A DNA stretch of 55,995 bases from Kiritimatiellia bacterium. GTDB lineage: Bacteria > Verrucomicrobiota > Kiritimatiellia > RFP12 > UBA1067. Positions 43,810-53,800 of this stretch are shown here, piece by piece. The translations under genes and the position numbers were made by a program. Location of the stretch: assembly GCA_017447805.1 (NCBI GenBank), contig JAFSMR010000041.1, forward strand, positions 1 to 55,995, in the 5' to 3' direction. Position 1 is the first letter of the stretch, and each line of letters opens with the position of its first letter. Below the pieces are notes generated by a model. It searched no databases and was not told the origin of the DNA. It was given only the letters and a program-made list of their open reading frames with translations.

Positions 43810-46464
43810 CTAGAGAGTACGAGGCAATTCTTCGAGCATGTAGCACTCGATTACATCGCCTTCCTTGAATTCCTCGAAATTCTGGAAGCAAACGCCGCAC
43901 TCCTGCTGACCCGAAACCTCTTTGACTTCGTCCTTGAAGTGCCTGAGAGTTTGGACTTTACCATCCCAAACGGTCGCCTTGCCGCGCAAGATTCTGAAGC
44001 GTTCCTTGGCGACTAGAGAGCCGTCGAGCATCTGAGAACCGGCGATCTTGCCTAGCTTGCCGATATCGTAAATAGCCTTGATTTCGGCGTGGCCCTTGAT
44101 AACTTCCTTATATTCAGGCGGCAAGAGATCAAGCATGCACTGTTTCACATAGTCGATCAACTCGTAGATAATACGGAACGAGTTGATCCTCACGCCATCG
44201 TGGCGCGCCTGCTGTTGGACGCCGGAATCGTTGGAGATATCGAAGCCTGCGATAACGGCTTTACCTGCCGCGGCGCTCTTTACATCGGTAAGAGATACGT
44301 TTCCGGTTCCAGTGCCGATTACATTGAGGCCGACCTTTTCGCTCTTGATTCCTCTAAGCGCTTCGACGATGGCTTCGAGCGAACCCTGCGTATCGGATTT
44401 CACGATTACATTTAGTTCTCTCTTGCCTTCGGCAGCCATGCGGCTCATGAGAGCATCGAGCGACGCCGCCTTGGAATTGGAAAGCTCCTGCTCCTTGCGC
44501 TCCTGCGCAGTCTGCTCCGCGAGCGTCCTCGCGCGCTTTTCATCGAGCATTACGCGGAATTCCGCGCCGGCTTCCGGCACGCCGGAAAGTCCCGTTGCCT
44601 TTACAGGCGTGGAAGGCGGCGCCTCTTTGATACGTCTGCCGCGATCATCGATAAGCGCGCGCACCTTGCCGAAATGCTCCCCGATTAGAATCGCGTCGCC
44701 TACCTTGAGCGTTCCGCCAGATACGAGAAGCGTCGCGCAAGGTCCTAGGCCTTGCTGAAGCTCGGATTCGATTACATAGCCATTGGCGCGGCGATCGGGA
44801 TTAGCCACGAGTTCTAGGACTTCCGCCTGAACGAGAATATTCTCAAGTAGCGAATCCACCCCCATACCCGTTACACCGGATACCGCCGTGCAAATTATAT
44901 CGCCACCCCAATCTTCAGGCGTAAGGCCACGCTTCTGGAGTTGCTGCTTTACCTTATCTACATTCGCAGTCGGCTTATCCGCCTTGGTTATTGCGACCAT
45001 TATCTGCACGCCAGCCTGACGCGCGACCTTTATGCATTCTTCGGTCTGCGGCATTATGCCGTCGTCCGCCGCGATTATGAGAACTGCGATGTCGGTAAGC
45101 TGCGCACCGCGCGCTCGCATTGCGCTGAACGCGGCGTGGCCAGGCGTATCGAGGAATGTAATCTTTCTGCCGGCGATTTCCACCTGATAGGCGCTGATCT
45201 GCTGGGTTATGCCGCCGGCTTCGCCTGCCGCGACATGCTCTTTGCGAATCCAGTCCATGAGAGTAGTCTTACCATGGTCGACATGGCCGAGGAATGTAAC
45301 GACCGGCGCGCGAGGCTTGAGAGTTTCCGGCGGATCTTCCGGAATCAAATCATCTGCATCTATCGCCTTCAGGACGGGTTTTGCGGCGGCTTTATCGCGC
45401 GCCTTTTCCACAGTTACCTTAAAGCCGTATTTTTCGGCTACCTTCGTAGCGATATCCGGTTCGACGCGCTGGTTGATTGATGCGAGAATCTTAAGCGCCA
45501 TCAAATCGGCAATAAGTCGATTCGGCTTGATGCCGAGTTTCGTCGCGAGATCCTTCACTACTACCGCGCCGCGAATCGAAATTTCTTTCGAAGATTCGTC
45601 CAATGAAATTCTGCTCGCGACACTGGCCGAAGATGCCGACGAAGATATGTTTCTGTTGCGGAGCTTTTCGAATGCCTTGAGAGCATCCTTGCCCTTCTTG
45701 CCCTTGCGATTGCCGATTTCGATATCATCGTAATCGCCGACTTCTTTAGGCGGACGCACCTTCGGTTGCGCGGCGACGGTAATCTTGATCGCCGTCGCTC
45801 CAGCAGGCGCGCTCTTTTGGAGAGGCTTGAATCCCGGATGCGCGTTCTGAGGCCTAGGCATTTGACCTTGCATACCCGGTTTCGGCTTTACGCCTGGCGC
45901 CATACGTATTAGGGGCTTGGTCGCAGAGGAAGGAGCATTCGCGCCATTCGATACGCTTATCGAGAATTTCGGCTGCGCCATAGGTGCCTTTTGGGGCTTC
46001 TTGGGATTTATGTGCAAAGGCGCAAGCTTGATCGGCTCTGGCGCAGGGGCCGCGGGCTTTTCCGCAACTGGCGCAGGAGGAGGAGGCGCACTGATTGGCG
46101 TAGGAGCGACGCTTTCGGCGGCAGGCACGTTATTCTGCACAGGCGCTTTTGCCCGACGCGGCAACTTTTCACGATTGGCATTGCCTTCTTCCGCGGCCTT
46201 AGCTGCCGCCAAGTGACGTTCTAGGCTCGCCTTTTCGTTCTCGACGACGCTCGCGAAGAGCTCTTTCGCTTTCGCCTTCTTCGCCGCCCTCTTCGCTTCC
46301 AAATCGCTTGGCGCGACAGTCGAAAAGGCTTCGCGCAACTGCGGCATGTCGAATTTCGAAATCGATGCAATCGCATTCGCGATATCGATTCCGCGCGCAT
46401 TCGCGGCTTTGATTACCGCTTCGCTGGTTACGCCAAATTCTTTAGCTAATTCGTAAACTCTCAT
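43810..46464 (-). CDS. infB: Translation initiation factor IF-2
   Basis: A GTPase that brings initiator tRNA to the 30S subunit. The 884 residues start [20 protein letters not shown] (IF2 N-terminal helix). A long Ala/Pro-rich disordered region runs to about residue 280, then the GTPase domain: [18 protein letters not shown] (G1), [11 protein letters not shown] (G2), [17 protein letters not shown] (G3) and [17 protein letters not shown] (G4). G4 is TKAD instead of the usual NKxD. IF2 domains II-IV follow and end in [13 protein letters not shown] start at 46464; a TTG at 46488 would add eight residues. It lies 26 bases after nusA. Confidence 0.96.
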   Translation of the reverse strand: MRVYELAKEFGVTSEAVIKAANARGIDIANAIASISKFDMPQLREAFSTVAPSDLEAKRAAKKAKAKELFASVVENEKASLERHLAAAKAAEEGNANREKLPRRAKAPVQNNVPAAESVAPTPISAPPPPAPVAEKPAAPAPEPIKLAPLHINPKKPQKAPMAQPKFSISVSNGANAPSSATKPLIRMAPGVKPKPGMQGQMPRPQNAHPGFKPLQKSAPAGATAIKITVAAQPKVRPPKEVGDYDDIEIGNRKGKKGKDALKAFEKLRNRNISSSASSASVASRISLDESSKEISIRGAVVVKDLATKLGIKPNRLIADLMALKILASINQRVEPDIATKVAEKYGFKVTVEKARDKAAAKPVLKAIDADDLIPEDPPETLKPRAPVVTFLGHVDHGKTTLMDWIRKEHVAAGEAGGITQQISAYQVEIAGRKITFLDTPGHAAFSAMRARGAQLTDIAVLIIAADDGIMPQTEECIKVARQAGVQIMVAITKADKPTANVDKVKQQLQKRGLTPEDWGGDIICTAVSGVTGMGVDSLLENILVQAEVLELVANPDRRANGYVIESELQQGLGPCATLLVSGGTLKVGDAILIGEHFGKVRALIDDRGRRIKEAPPSTPVKATGLSGVPEAGAEFRVMLDEKRARTLAEQTAQERKEQELSNSKAASLDALMSRMAAEGKRELNVIVKSDTQGSLEAIVEALRGIKSEKVGLNVIGTGTGNVSLTDVKSAAAGKAVIAGFDISNDSGVQQQARHDGVRINSFRIIYELIDYVKQCMLDLLPPEYKEVIKGHAEIKAIYDIGKLGKIAGSQMLDGSLVAKERFRILRGKATVWDGKVQTLRHFKDEVKEVSGQQECGVCFQNFEEFKEGDVIECYMLEELPRTL

Positions 46465-46490
46465 AACCGATCTCTCGTAGCTCGCCAATC

Positions 46491-47837
46491 TTATTCAGCA
46501 TCATTGCTCGGCGAATTTTCTCCTTCGCCATACATGAGCTCTTCATCGCTCACGCTCTCGGGTTCTTCTTTGCCGACCTTTACGCCCAGCAGATCCGCGA
46601 CCGCTAGCGCCGCGGCGTAAATTCCCTTCGCGGTAACTTCGTCGAGACCCGTCATAGCGATGAAGGTTGCTTCGTCTTCGCCGACAATTCCTTCGACGGA
46701 AAGGAAGCCCGCCTCTGCCATCTGTGTCGCATCCGCAGTCGAGACAGAAAGCGTTTCCGCCAATTCCTTGATCGCCTCGGCCTTCTGGTCTTCGAACGAA
46801 GCCGACGCCATCGATTTTTTCACCTCGATGTTCCAGCCGACCAGCCTTGAAGTAAGCTTCACGTTTTGGCCATGCTTGCCTAGCGCCAGCGAATATTGGT
46901 CTGGTGCGACCGTCACATGCACGGTATTAGGCTGAGCGGGATCGACCGTAATCGATTCCAGCTTGGCCGGCGCGAGCGCCTGCGCAACAAACTGGCAGAT
47001 ATCTTCGTTCCATCTTACGATATCTATCTTCTCGCCGCCTAGCGCATTGACTATTGCCCTTACTCGCGTCCCCTTCTGCCCCACGCATGCACCTACGGGA
47101 TCGACGTTTTCATTGGATGTCCTCACGGCGACTTTGGCGCGGAACCCGGGATCGCGGCTAATTGACATGATCTCGACGACGCCATCGGCGATTTCGGAAA
47201 CCTCAAGCCTGAAAAGCGCTTCGAGGAACTTCGGATGCGAGCGGCTGAGCGTTACGCTTGGGCCTCTTGCATCTTGCTCGACCTTTAGAATAATCGCCTT
47301 GATCGTATCGCCGACCTGGTAATTTTCGCTAGGAATCTTTTCTTTGGCCGGCAGAAGCATTTCTGTCTTGCCGACCATTACATACACATCGCGCCTCACG
47401 ATCGCCGAAACCGTGCCGGTTACGATATCGCCTTGGCGATCGCGATATTCGGAAAACGTGAGCGTTCTTTCGGCATCGCGAATCTTTTGCATAATCATCT
47501 GCCGGCTTGTCTGCGCGGCGATTCTTCCAAGGCGCGCCGGCGGCAATTCGATTTCGATCGCATCGCCTTCCTTGATATCCGGCTTGATTCTGCGAGCACG
47601 CGCCAGAGGAAGAAATCCTGGGCCCGTCTCTTCGTCGCTTGCTACAAAAGTATCGTATATATGGAGCGAAAGGTCATTCCTATTGATGACGACGCGAAGA
47701 TCATTCGTTACATCGCGACTTTTGCGTGCCGCCTGCATAATAGCCTGCTCTATAGCAGTAAGCACTATTTCGCGGCTTACACCGCGCTCGCTTTCAATAT
47801 GCTGGACAACTGCCAGCAACTGATTGTTCATCGCCAT
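46491..47837 (-). CDS. nusA: Transcription elongation and termination factor NusA
   Basis: Binds RNA polymerase and nascent RNA. The 448 residues have the N-terminal polymerase-binding part (VQHIESERGVSREIVLTAIE), the S1 domain (RQGDIVTGTVSAIVRRDVYV), KH domains (AVRTSNENVDPVGACVGQKG, DIVRWNEDICQFVAQALAPA, QYSLALGKHGQNVKLTSRLV) and a C-terminal helix-hairpin region with a short acidic tail. AAGGAGC precedes ATG 47837. It heads the run without rimP, which usually comes first. Confidence 0.97.
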   Translation of the reverse strand: MAMNNQLLAVVQHIESERGVSREIVLTAIEQAIMQAARKSRDVTNDLRVVINRNDLSLHIYDTFVASDEETGPGFLPLARARRIKPDIKEGDAIEIELPPARLGRIAAQTSRQMIMQKIRDAERTLTFSEYRDRQGDIVTGTVSAIVRRDVYVMVGKTEMLLPAKEKIPSENYQVGDTIKAIILKVEQDARGPSVTLSRSHPKFLEALFRLEVSEIADGVVEIMSISRDPGFRAKVAVRTSNENVDPVGACVGQKGTRVRAIVNALGGEKIDIVRWNEDICQFVAQALAPAKLESITVDPAQPNTVHVTVAPDQYSLALGKHGQNVKLTSRLVGWNIEVKKSMASASFEDQKAEAIKELAETLSVSTADATQMAEAGFLSVEGIVGEDEATFIAMTGLDEVTAKGIYAAALAVADLLGVKVGKEEPESVSDEELMYGEGENSPSNDAE

Positions 47838-47913
47838 CTTTTTGCTCCTTAATTTCTAAGATCCAACAATACGCCCCTATGGGAGATTCGCTAAATCACC
47901 CAAAAGCGCGCAT

Positions 47914-47943
47914 ATTTTACCAAATATTGCCCCTTCCCGTCAA
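47914..47943 (-). promoter_or_regulatory. Promoter of the nusA-infB-rbfA-hisHF-deoC run
   Basis: Minus strand: TTGACG (47938-47943), an 18-bp spacer ending in ATATTTGG, and TAAAAT (47914-47919) with the TGn extension. RNA should start near 47907, about 70 bases before the ATG. Confidence 0.78.
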
Positions 47944-48041
47944 CCCCCTACGCAATTTTTCGACGTTTTTCCCCTTGCCGCAAACCGGCTCGGCTCTAGT
48001 CTCATGGATTGATAAAGCGATAAACCAAAATGCGAGCGCTA

Positions 48042-48070
48042 TTGCGCGAAATGAGAAAAAATGCTATAAT
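48042..48070 (+). promoter_or_regulatory. Promoter of the tdh-pseudopilin-rluD run
   Basis: TTGCGC (48042-48047), a 17-bp spacer ending in AAAATGC, and TATAAT (48065-48070), followed by ACGCGCC. It diverges from the nusA promoter, with about 100 bases between the two -35 boxes in which no other site was recognised. Confidence 0.82.
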
Positions 48071-48114
48071 ACGCGCCATATTGCAACCAAATGGAGGAAG
48101 GATAGTCTATATTC

Positions 48115-49140
48115 ATGAAGGCGATTGCTAAAACTGGTCCCCAAAAAGGAGTCGAACTCGTCGAAAAGCCCATGCCAGAGATGGGAATTAACGATGTTCT
48201 TATAAAAATCTCCAAAACGGCGATTTGTGGAACAGATGTCCATATTTACGAATGGAACGAGTGGGCACAGGAAGAAATCAAGCCGCCGCTTACGATTGGC
48301 CACGAATATGTCGGCACGGTCGTCGAAGTCGGCTCGAACGTCTCCAGCGTCAAGGTCGGCGATAGAGTATCCGGCGAAGGCCATATCGTATGCGGCCACT
48401 GCCGCAACTGCCGCGCCGGGCAACGTCACCTTTGCCGCGAGACTCGCGGCGTAGGCGTGAATAGGGATGGCGCGTTCGCGGAATATCTTTCAATCCCCGA
48501 GACGAATGTCTGGAAGTGCGACCCGACAATCGACGATGAACTATATGCGATTTTCGATCCCTTCGGCAACGCTACCCATACCGCCCTTTCCTTTAATATG
48601 GTTGGAGAAGATGTTCTTATTACCGGCGCAGGCCCGATTGGTTGCATGGCGGCGGCTATTTCACGCTTCGTCGGCGCAAGAAATGTCGTTGCCGTCGACG
48701 TAAACGATTATCGCCTTAATCTCGCAAAACGCCTCGGCGCAACGAGAACCGTGAATACGAGAAACGAAAATCTCGCCGAGGTAATGGCATCTCTCGGCAT
48801 GGTAGAAGGTTTCGATGTCGGCCTCGAGATGTCCGGCGCGGCGCCTTGCCTAAACCAGATGATCGAACTTATGAATACCGGCGGCAGAATCGCCCTTCTT
48901 GGTATTCATGGACCTGAAACCAAGGTGAATTGGAACCATATCGTTTGGAAAGGCCTCAAAATCAAAGGCATCTACGGACGCGAAATGTTCGAGACATGGT
49001 ATAAGATGGGCGCAATGATTCAGGGTGGACTCGATATCTCGCCGATCATTACCCATCGTTTCCGCTACACGGACTACGAAAAAGGTTTCGAAGCAATGAT
49101 TTCCGGTAAATCCGGCAAAGTAATTTTGGATTGGGAGTAA
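48115..49140 (+). CDS. tdh: L-threonine 3-dehydrogenase
   Basis: Oxidises threonine to 2-amino-3-ketobutyrate with NAD. The 341 residues are a zinc medium-chain dehydrogenase. The catalytic zinc ligands lie in [16 protein letters not shown] and [15 protein letters not shown]. The structural zinc cysteines lie in [15 protein letters not shown]. The Rossmann motif is [39 protein letters not shown] is typical of Tdh. GGAGG lies about 13 bases before the ATG. The usual partner kbl is missing; instead, pseudopilin genes follow after 7 bases. Confidence 0.93.
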   Translation: MKAIAKTGPQKGVELVEKPMPEMGINDVLIKISKTAICGTDVHIYEWNEWAQEEIKPPLTIGHEYVGTVVEVGSNVSSVKVGDRVSGEGHIVCGHCRNCRAGQRHLCRETRGVGVNRDGAFAEYLSIPETNVWKCDPTIDDELYAIFDPFGNATHTALSFNMVGEDVLITGAGPIGCMAAAISRFVGARNVVAVDVNDYRLNLAKRLGATRTVNTRNENLAEVMASLGMVEGFDVGLEMSGAAPCLNQMIELMNTGGRIALLGIHGPETKVNWNHIVWKGLKIKGIYGREMFETWYKMGAMIQGGLDISPIITHRFRYTDYEKGFEAMISGKSGKVILDWE

Positions 49141-49147
49141 TAATACT

Positions 49148-49564
49148 ATGAATAAGGAAGAAAATATAGCTGTTTCTGCAATGCGCACTGGCTTTACGCT
49201 AATCGAAATCATCGTAGCCGTAGCGATTATCGGCATCTTGGGCACTGTAGCCACAATTTCCATTACTCGCTCGCTCGATAAGGCGAAAGTTACGGCCGCT
49301 ACCGAAGCCGTGAACAATATTCACGCTGCTTGCGAAACATATAAAATGAGCAACAAGAAATATCCAAGCGACCTCAACGCGCTAGTGACGGGCGACGACC
49401 CCTATATGAAGGGCGGCGAGGGCGCGCTTGAAGATCCTTGGGGCAATAACTACAAGCTCGTGAAGAAAGGCAAGGGCATCGCCATTACTTCTGCAGGCCC
49501 CGACGGCGAAGAAGGAACCGAGGACGATATCGATTCGAGCAAAGTCGCCAAGACTAAGGATTGA
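49148..49564 (+). CDS. gspG: Type II secretion major pseudopilin GspG-like protein
   Basis: A 138-residue prepilin. The cleavage site is in MRTG-FTLIEIIVAVAIIGI, with Gly at -1 and Glu at +5, followed by a membrane helix. The C-terminus has the GspG marks EDPWGNNYKLVKKGKGIAI and SAGPDGEEGTEDDID, the calcium-loop pattern of major pseudopilins. The leader is 15 residues if ATG 49148 is used, or four if ATG 49181 is used; the first has GGGAG upstream. It begins a set of five pseudopilin genes, but the core secretion genes (gspD, E, F) are not in the window. Confidence 0.88.
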   Translation: MNKEENIAVSAMRTGFTLIEIIVAVAIIGILGTVATISITRSLDKAKVTAATEAVNNIHAACETYKMSNKKYPSDLNALVTGDDPYMKGGEGALEDPWGNNYKLVKKGKGIAITSAGPDGEEGTEDDIDSSKVAKTKD

Positions 49565-49575
49565 TATATCCTAAG

Positions 49576-50346
49576 ATGGTGCGCAAAGCATTCACATTAA
49601 TCGAGCTCCTGGCCATCGTAGCTATAATAGGCTTGATGGCCACGGTTGCTGTAATGGGGCTGAATGCCGGCAAAGGTGCGGCGCGAATGAAAGGCGCCGC
49701 ACGTGATATTTTTGCGACAATCCGTCAAGCGCGCTCGATTGCGCTTATTACCCAGCAACCTGCAATCATTACATATTCGGAGCGTGAAATCGATGGTGAA
49801 ATTTGTGCAAAAGTCGAAATCACTTCGACTAAATTGATGACAAGCTCCACCCCCCAATTCGCCCAGACCTTAAGCGGTGAAACAATTCAACTCTACGAAT
49901 CGGATGATTCTTCCGATGATGATTCCGCCGCCAAAGGAATGAGTTCGGAAGAATTTTTCTTTGCGCCAATTTCCGAAGAAGTGGTAAAAGGCGTAAGAAT
50001 AAAAGTAACGATTGGCGATGAAGAGCTCGAACAAACCCAAAGCGAAGAAAAAGCCGCATCGAAAATTTCGGTGTTCTCGAATGTAGACTATCTGCTCGGC
50101 AGATATAACGAAGCAAAGAAAAAGAGCGAATCGCAAGAGGAATCGACCGAGGCGGCTTCCTCTTCGCAAAACGCGCCAAGCAATCTCGAGTTGCAGGAAG
50201 AAAAAAGCATCGTCTGGGAAGTAAATGGTCGTTGCCAGGCGCACAAAGTTTGGATATTCCTCGAAGGCTCATCCCCCGAAAAAGGACTTTGCATAAATAT
50301 CGATCGCTTCGGCGGAGCGAAAATTCTATCGGGGGATGAGATATGA
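49576..50346 (+). CDS. Type II secretion minor pseudopilin, GspH-like
   Basis: A 256-residue prepilin-like protein starting MVRKA-FTLIELLAIVAIIG, with Glu at +5 but Ala rather than Gly at -1. GspH-type markers are the first-strand region AARDIFATIRQARSIALITQ and the position between G and I in the operon. An acidic Ser/Asp-rich loop (ESDDSSDDDSAAKG) and a Glu/Ser-rich segment around residue 180 make it longer than usual. Start ATG 49576; a TTG at 49561 overlaps the gspG stop. It ends in an ATGA overlap with the next gene. Confidence 0.72.
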   Translation: MVRKAFTLIELLAIVAIIGLMATVAVMGLNAGKGAARMKGAARDIFATIRQARSIALITQQPAIITYSEREIDGEICAKVEITSTKLMTSSTPQFAQTLSGETIQLYESDDSSDDDSAAKGMSSEEFFFAPISEEVVKGVRIKVTIGDEELEQTQSEEKAASKISVFSNVDYLLGRYNEAKKKSESQEESTEAASSSQNAPSNLELQEEKSIVWEVNGRCQAHKVWIFLEGSSPEKGLCINIDRFGGAKILSGDEI

Positions 50347-50810
50347 AGATGGAAAATCGCGGCTTTACGCTCCTCGAAGTTCTGCTTGCCGTATTGATAC
50401 TTGGCTTTGGCTTGACGGGCATTCTCGTTTCCATGTCACAAGCGCAATCTACTATCATGCTCAGCTCGTATTTGGAAACGGCGCAAGAAGTAATGGACCT
50501 AGGCGATATGGCTTACCCTCTTGCGGATGTCCAAGACCCCGAGGACGCCCAAAACGGACTTGAAGTTTCCGAAACGAAAGCGACCGAACTCTGGGAGAAG
50601 ATAAATTCGGATGTTCGCCTTACTCGCGAACAAGAAGAAAAATTTCACGGCTATACTTGGCAACGTGAATGGCTAAACAAAAACGACGACGAAGAAATCG
50701 AACGTCTCGGCGGTTTGTATGTAGTTAGGGTTACCGTCCGTTGGGGTGATCGTTTTCGCGGCCACGGCGAGAAAGAAAGCTATGTTACATTGTGGAGGAA
50801 AAAGCAATGA
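50343..50810 (+). CDS. Type II secretion minor pseudopilin, GspI-like
   Basis: A 155-residue prepilin with MKMENRG-FTLLEVLLAVLI (Gly at -1, Glu at +5). It overlaps GspH-like and GspJ-like genes by ATGA on both sides. The C-terminal VVRVTVRWGDRFRGHGEKES is compatible with the GspI fold, in which strands end in a V-x-V-x-W motif. It should sit with GspJ and GspK at the tip of the pseudopilus. Confidence 0.75.
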   Translation: MKMENRGFTLLEVLLAVLILGFGLTGILVSMSQAQSTIMLSSYLETAQEVMDLGDMAYPLADVQDPEDAQNGLEVSETKATELWEKINSDVRLTREQEEKFHGYTWQREWLNKNDDEEIERLGGLYVVRVTVRWGDRFRGHGEKESYVTLWRKKQ

Positions 50811-51706
50811 AAAAAGCCTTCACGCTCCTCGAAATTCTTTGTGCGGTGGCGCTCGTGGGCGTCGTGACTTCACTTTCCGTAGCTACCTACTACGCAGTCA
50901 GCCGCGGATGGGAAGCTTCGACCGAATACATGGATAAAATGCAGCGCACCGATTTCGCCTTGAACCAGCTCATCAGCGGGTTGAGAAGTATGTATTATCC
51001 CCACGAAGGCAAGCAAGATTACAATTATGGCTTTATGCTCGAGGATAATGGCGATGGCGACGACCCTAAAACTTCCGACGTCATCGAGTGGTCGAAAATT
51101 GGGACTGCGATAGTCGGCAACAAAACCGCCGCCGCCGATACAGTCCATAGAGTTCAGGTTATGGTCCTTGAAGAAGGCAACCGCGACTGGAAAGATCCAA
51201 TCGAAATCACAGGCCTATACGCCCGGCATCGTCCAGATTCCGCCCTTCGCCCGGAAAATGATGAAGTGGATTATACTTTCACCAATGACGAAATGTATCA
51301 ACCTGTCCTTATTGCCGATGGCATAGTCGGTTTCAATTGCCGCGTAATGAAGGATGCCGACCAAATTGATGCTGAAGCGGGTGAAGCGAAATTTGAAGAT
51401 GAGTGGGATTCTTCGAATTCGGTCCCCTACAAAGTCGAACTCACATTCCAGGTAAAAGACCCTAACGAACCCGGCTACAGAACAAACACAGCCCCGATAA
51501 TGAGGATAATCAGGATTCCCGTATTCGAGCAAAGTCAAGATGGTAGCGCGCCGCCTGGCGATGAGAAAGCCCAAGCGGCAATCGATTCCGCGACGCGAGG
51601 CGGTGGACGAGGCCAAGGTGGCGCTAGCGGCGGCGGCGGACAAGGTCCTAGCGGCGGCGGCGGCGCACCGCCTCCAGGCGGCGGGGGTGGAGGTGCGCCA
51701 CGATGA
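50807..51706 (+). CDS. Type II secretion minor pseudopilin, GspJ-like, with a Gly/Pro-rich tail
   Basis: A 299-residue prepilin-like protein starting MKKA-FTLLEILCAVALVG (Ala at -1, Glu at +5). GGAGG lies 9 bases before the ATG, which overlaps the previous stop. The body fits GspJ (strand pairs such as PYKVELTFQVKDPNEP). The last 40 or so residues are a low-complexity tail of Gly, Pro and Ala (GGASGGGGQGPSGGGG), not typical for GspJ and just before the GspK gene (ATGA overlap). The tail may be a flexible linker. Confidence 0.75.
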   Translation: MKKAFTLLEILCAVALVGVVTSLSVATYYAVSRGWEASTEYMDKMQRTDFALNQLISGLRSMYYPHEGKQDYNYGFMLEDNGDGDDPKTSDVIEWSKIGTAIVGNKTAAADTVHRVQVMVLEEGNRDWKDPIEITGLYARHRPDSALRPENDEVDYTFTNDEMYQPVLIADGIVGFNCRVMKDADQIDAEAGEAKFEDEWDSSNSVPYKVELTFQVKDPNEPGYRTNTAPIMRIIRIPVFEQSQDGSAPPGDEKAQAAIDSATRGGGRGQGGASGGGGQGPSGGGGAPPPGGGGGGAPR

Positions 51707-52905
51707 AAGCTAGAAATGGAGGCGCGCTTCTCTTGGCGCTTTGGACAATTGCCGTATTATCGGTAATGGTGATTTCTTTCGTCTATGAAGCTCGCCAACA
51801 AAGCGGCGTGAATATCTATGTGCGCGAAAGAAACCGCGTAAACCGCTTTACCGAAGCCGCGCAAGCAATCGCGGAAGTAGTCTTGATAAACTACGAATCG
51901 GCGCCAGATTGGACCGAAGATCAAGATACCGATAAACTCCTCGAAGACGACCGCTGGATTAGAGAAAAGCAAGCTCTCAAGAAACAAGCGAAGTGCCAAA
52001 TCGGCCCGATTGTTCTCGATGAAGAGGCGCCGGAAAACGGCACTGTGACGATAGAAATCCAAGCCGTAAATTCCGGCGAAAAAGGTATTATCAATATCAA
52101 CCAGCTATATTCCGGCGGCGATGATAAATATATCGAAAGGTGGTGGATGATTTTTCTCTCGCATGGTATACCGGAAGAGCTTTCCACCCCGAAAGACGGC
52201 ACAATCAACCTTTGGAACATATTGATCGCTTCCTGGAACGATTGGCGCGATGAAGATGATACCGTCACCGATATCGAAGGCGAAGAAGCCGGCGCCGAAA
52301 TAAAGTGGTATGAAGAATACGATGAAGATAACGATATCGACGAAGAAGATCGCCGCCGCCCGCGCCAAGGACCGATTCCAGATATACGAGAGCTCGCATA
52401 TATCCGCGGCTGGCGCGATTACCCGCAAGTTCTCACCGGCGGCGTAATCAATCCTTGGGAAAAAGAAGAAGACCAAATTACCGTGCGCGGAATAGAAGAT
52501 TTGTTCACTACAGTCGGCACCAAGAAAATAAATATAAACAACTGCGATTCTATCGACGCCTTGATTACGATTCCCGGCGTCTACGAAGACCCTGAAGAAA
52601 AGCAATCGCTAGAAGAAGCGCAGGCCGTAGCGCAAGCAATCATCGATGCGAAAAGCGTAAAACCCGATCGCAAGGTAGATGAAACGCAAGATTGGTGGGA
52701 ATTTACCGACTGGAATGATCTGACCGAGCGCGTGGAAGAAGATATCGGCAATGAAGCCAGCCAATATTTTTCCTATACTCCCGATAGCTCGACAATCTTC
52801 AAAGTCCATATAATCTGCGAAGCAATGGGCATGAAGCACGAAGTCAACGCAGAATGCTATGTGAAAGAATCGCAAGTTCGATATTTTCTTTGGAGGGAAG
52901 ACTAA
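51703..52905 (+). CDS. Type II secretion pseudopilus tip protein GspK-like
   Basis: A 400-residue protein with a hydrophobic N-terminus (ALLLALWTIAVLSVMVISFV) that lacks the +5 Glu, as GspK does. It has the family pattern GIININQLYSGGDDKYIERW near the middle and a later helix-hairpin part (KINNNCDSIDALITIPGVY-like, read KININ-NCDSIDALITIPGV). It is very acidic. It closes the pseudopilin set; rluD follows directly. Confidence 0.8.
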   Translation: MKARNGGALLLALWTIAVLSVMVISFVYEARQQSGVNIYVRERNRVNRFTEAAQAIAEVVLINYESAPDWTEDQDTDKLLEDDRWIREKQALKKQAKCQIGPIVLDEEAPENGTVTIEIQAVNSGEKGIININQLYSGGDDKYIERWWMIFLSHGIPEELSTPKDGTINLWNILIASWNDWRDEDDTVTDIEGEEAGAEIKWYEEYDEDNDIDEEDRRRPRQGPIPDIRELAYIRGWRDYPQVLTGGVINPWEKEEDQITVRGIEDLFTTVGTKKININNCDSIDALITIPGVYEDPEEKQSLEEAQAVAQAIIDAKSVKPDRKVDETQDWWEFTDWNDLTERVEEDIGNEASQYFSYTPDSSTIFKVHIICEAMGMKHEVNAECYVKESQVRYFLWRED

Positions 52906-53799
52906 GTGGAACGCCTCGATATCGAGCTGCTGCGCCTCTATCCGGAAATGACGCGCTCGCGCCTCGCGGGACTTGTAAAAGCAGGCTTCGTAAAAGTAAA
53001 TGGCGAAGTTGTCGAAAAAGCGGGTCTCAAGATCGCTCCCGATAAAGATATTATCGAAGTGGAATTTCCCCCGCCCGTGCCGGCAAATCCCGAACCGGAA
53101 GATATTCCCCTTTCGATTGTATATGAAGATGAGCATATAATCGTAATCGATAAACCCGCCGGAATGGTCGTGCACCCTGCGCCCGGCCACGCGACTGGAA
53201 CGCTAGTAAACGCGCTACTCGCGCATGCGCCCCAAATCGCAAACCTAGGCTGCCGCGAGCGCCCTGGGATAGTCCATCGGCTAGACCAAGAAACAAGCGG
53301 CTTGATTATCGTCGCTAAAACCGAAAAAGCAATGCAGAATCTCGCGAAAGCTTTCGCGAGTCATCGCGATATCGAAAAGATATATCTTGCGATATGCCAC
53401 GGTAGACCAACTCTCGAATCCGGAAGAATCGAAACTCTCCTGGCAAGGCACCCCGTCGATAGAAAACGCTACGCCATTGTCGATAAAAACGGTAAACTCG
53501 CAATAACGAATTGGCGCCTCGCTAAACGACTCTCTTGCGGACTATCTCTAATAGAATGCAAAATCGAAACTGGCAGAACTCATCAAATCCGCGTGCATCT
53601 TTCATCAATGAGATGTCCTATAATCGGCGATAAAATGTATGGCAAAGGCGCGTTGGATCGTCAATTGAAACCAATCCCAGAGCGACAAATGCTTCATGCA
53701 TGGAAGCTAAGCCTTTGGCACCCTGTAGAATCAAGGCGCCTCGAATTTATTTCTCCCATCCCGGATGATATGAACTCTTACATCTCTTCAGAGATTTAG
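52906..53799 (+). CDS. rluD: Ribosomal large-subunit pseudouridine synthase, RluD type
   Basis: Makes pseudouridines in 23S rRNA. The 297 residues start at a GTG right after the GspK stop. An S4-type N-terminal domain (MTRSRLAGLVKAGFVKVNGE) precedes the RluA-family catalytic domain with IVYEDEHIIVIDKPAGMVVH, the catalytic Asp in GIVHRLDQETSGLIIVAKTE, and GRTHQIRVHLSSMRCPIIGD. GHATGTLVNALLAH is typical of the RluD branch. It has no link in function to the upstream pseudopilin genes. A large palindrome follows two bases after the stop. Confidence 0.9.
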   Translation: MERLDIELLRLYPEMTRSRLAGLVKAGFVKVNGEVVEKAGLKIAPDKDIIEVEFPPPVPANPEPEDIPLSIVYEDEHIIVIDKPAGMVVHPAPGHATGTLVNALLAHAPQIANLGCRERPGIVHRLDQETSGLIIVAKTEKAMQNLAKAFASHRDIEKIYLAICHGRPTLESGRIETLLARHPVDRKRYAIVDKNGKLAITNWRLAKRLSCGLSLIECKIETGRTHQIRVHLSSMRCPIIGDKMYGKGALDRQLKPIPERQMLHAWKLSLWHPVESRRLEFISPIPDDMNSYISSEI

Positions 53800-53800
53800 T

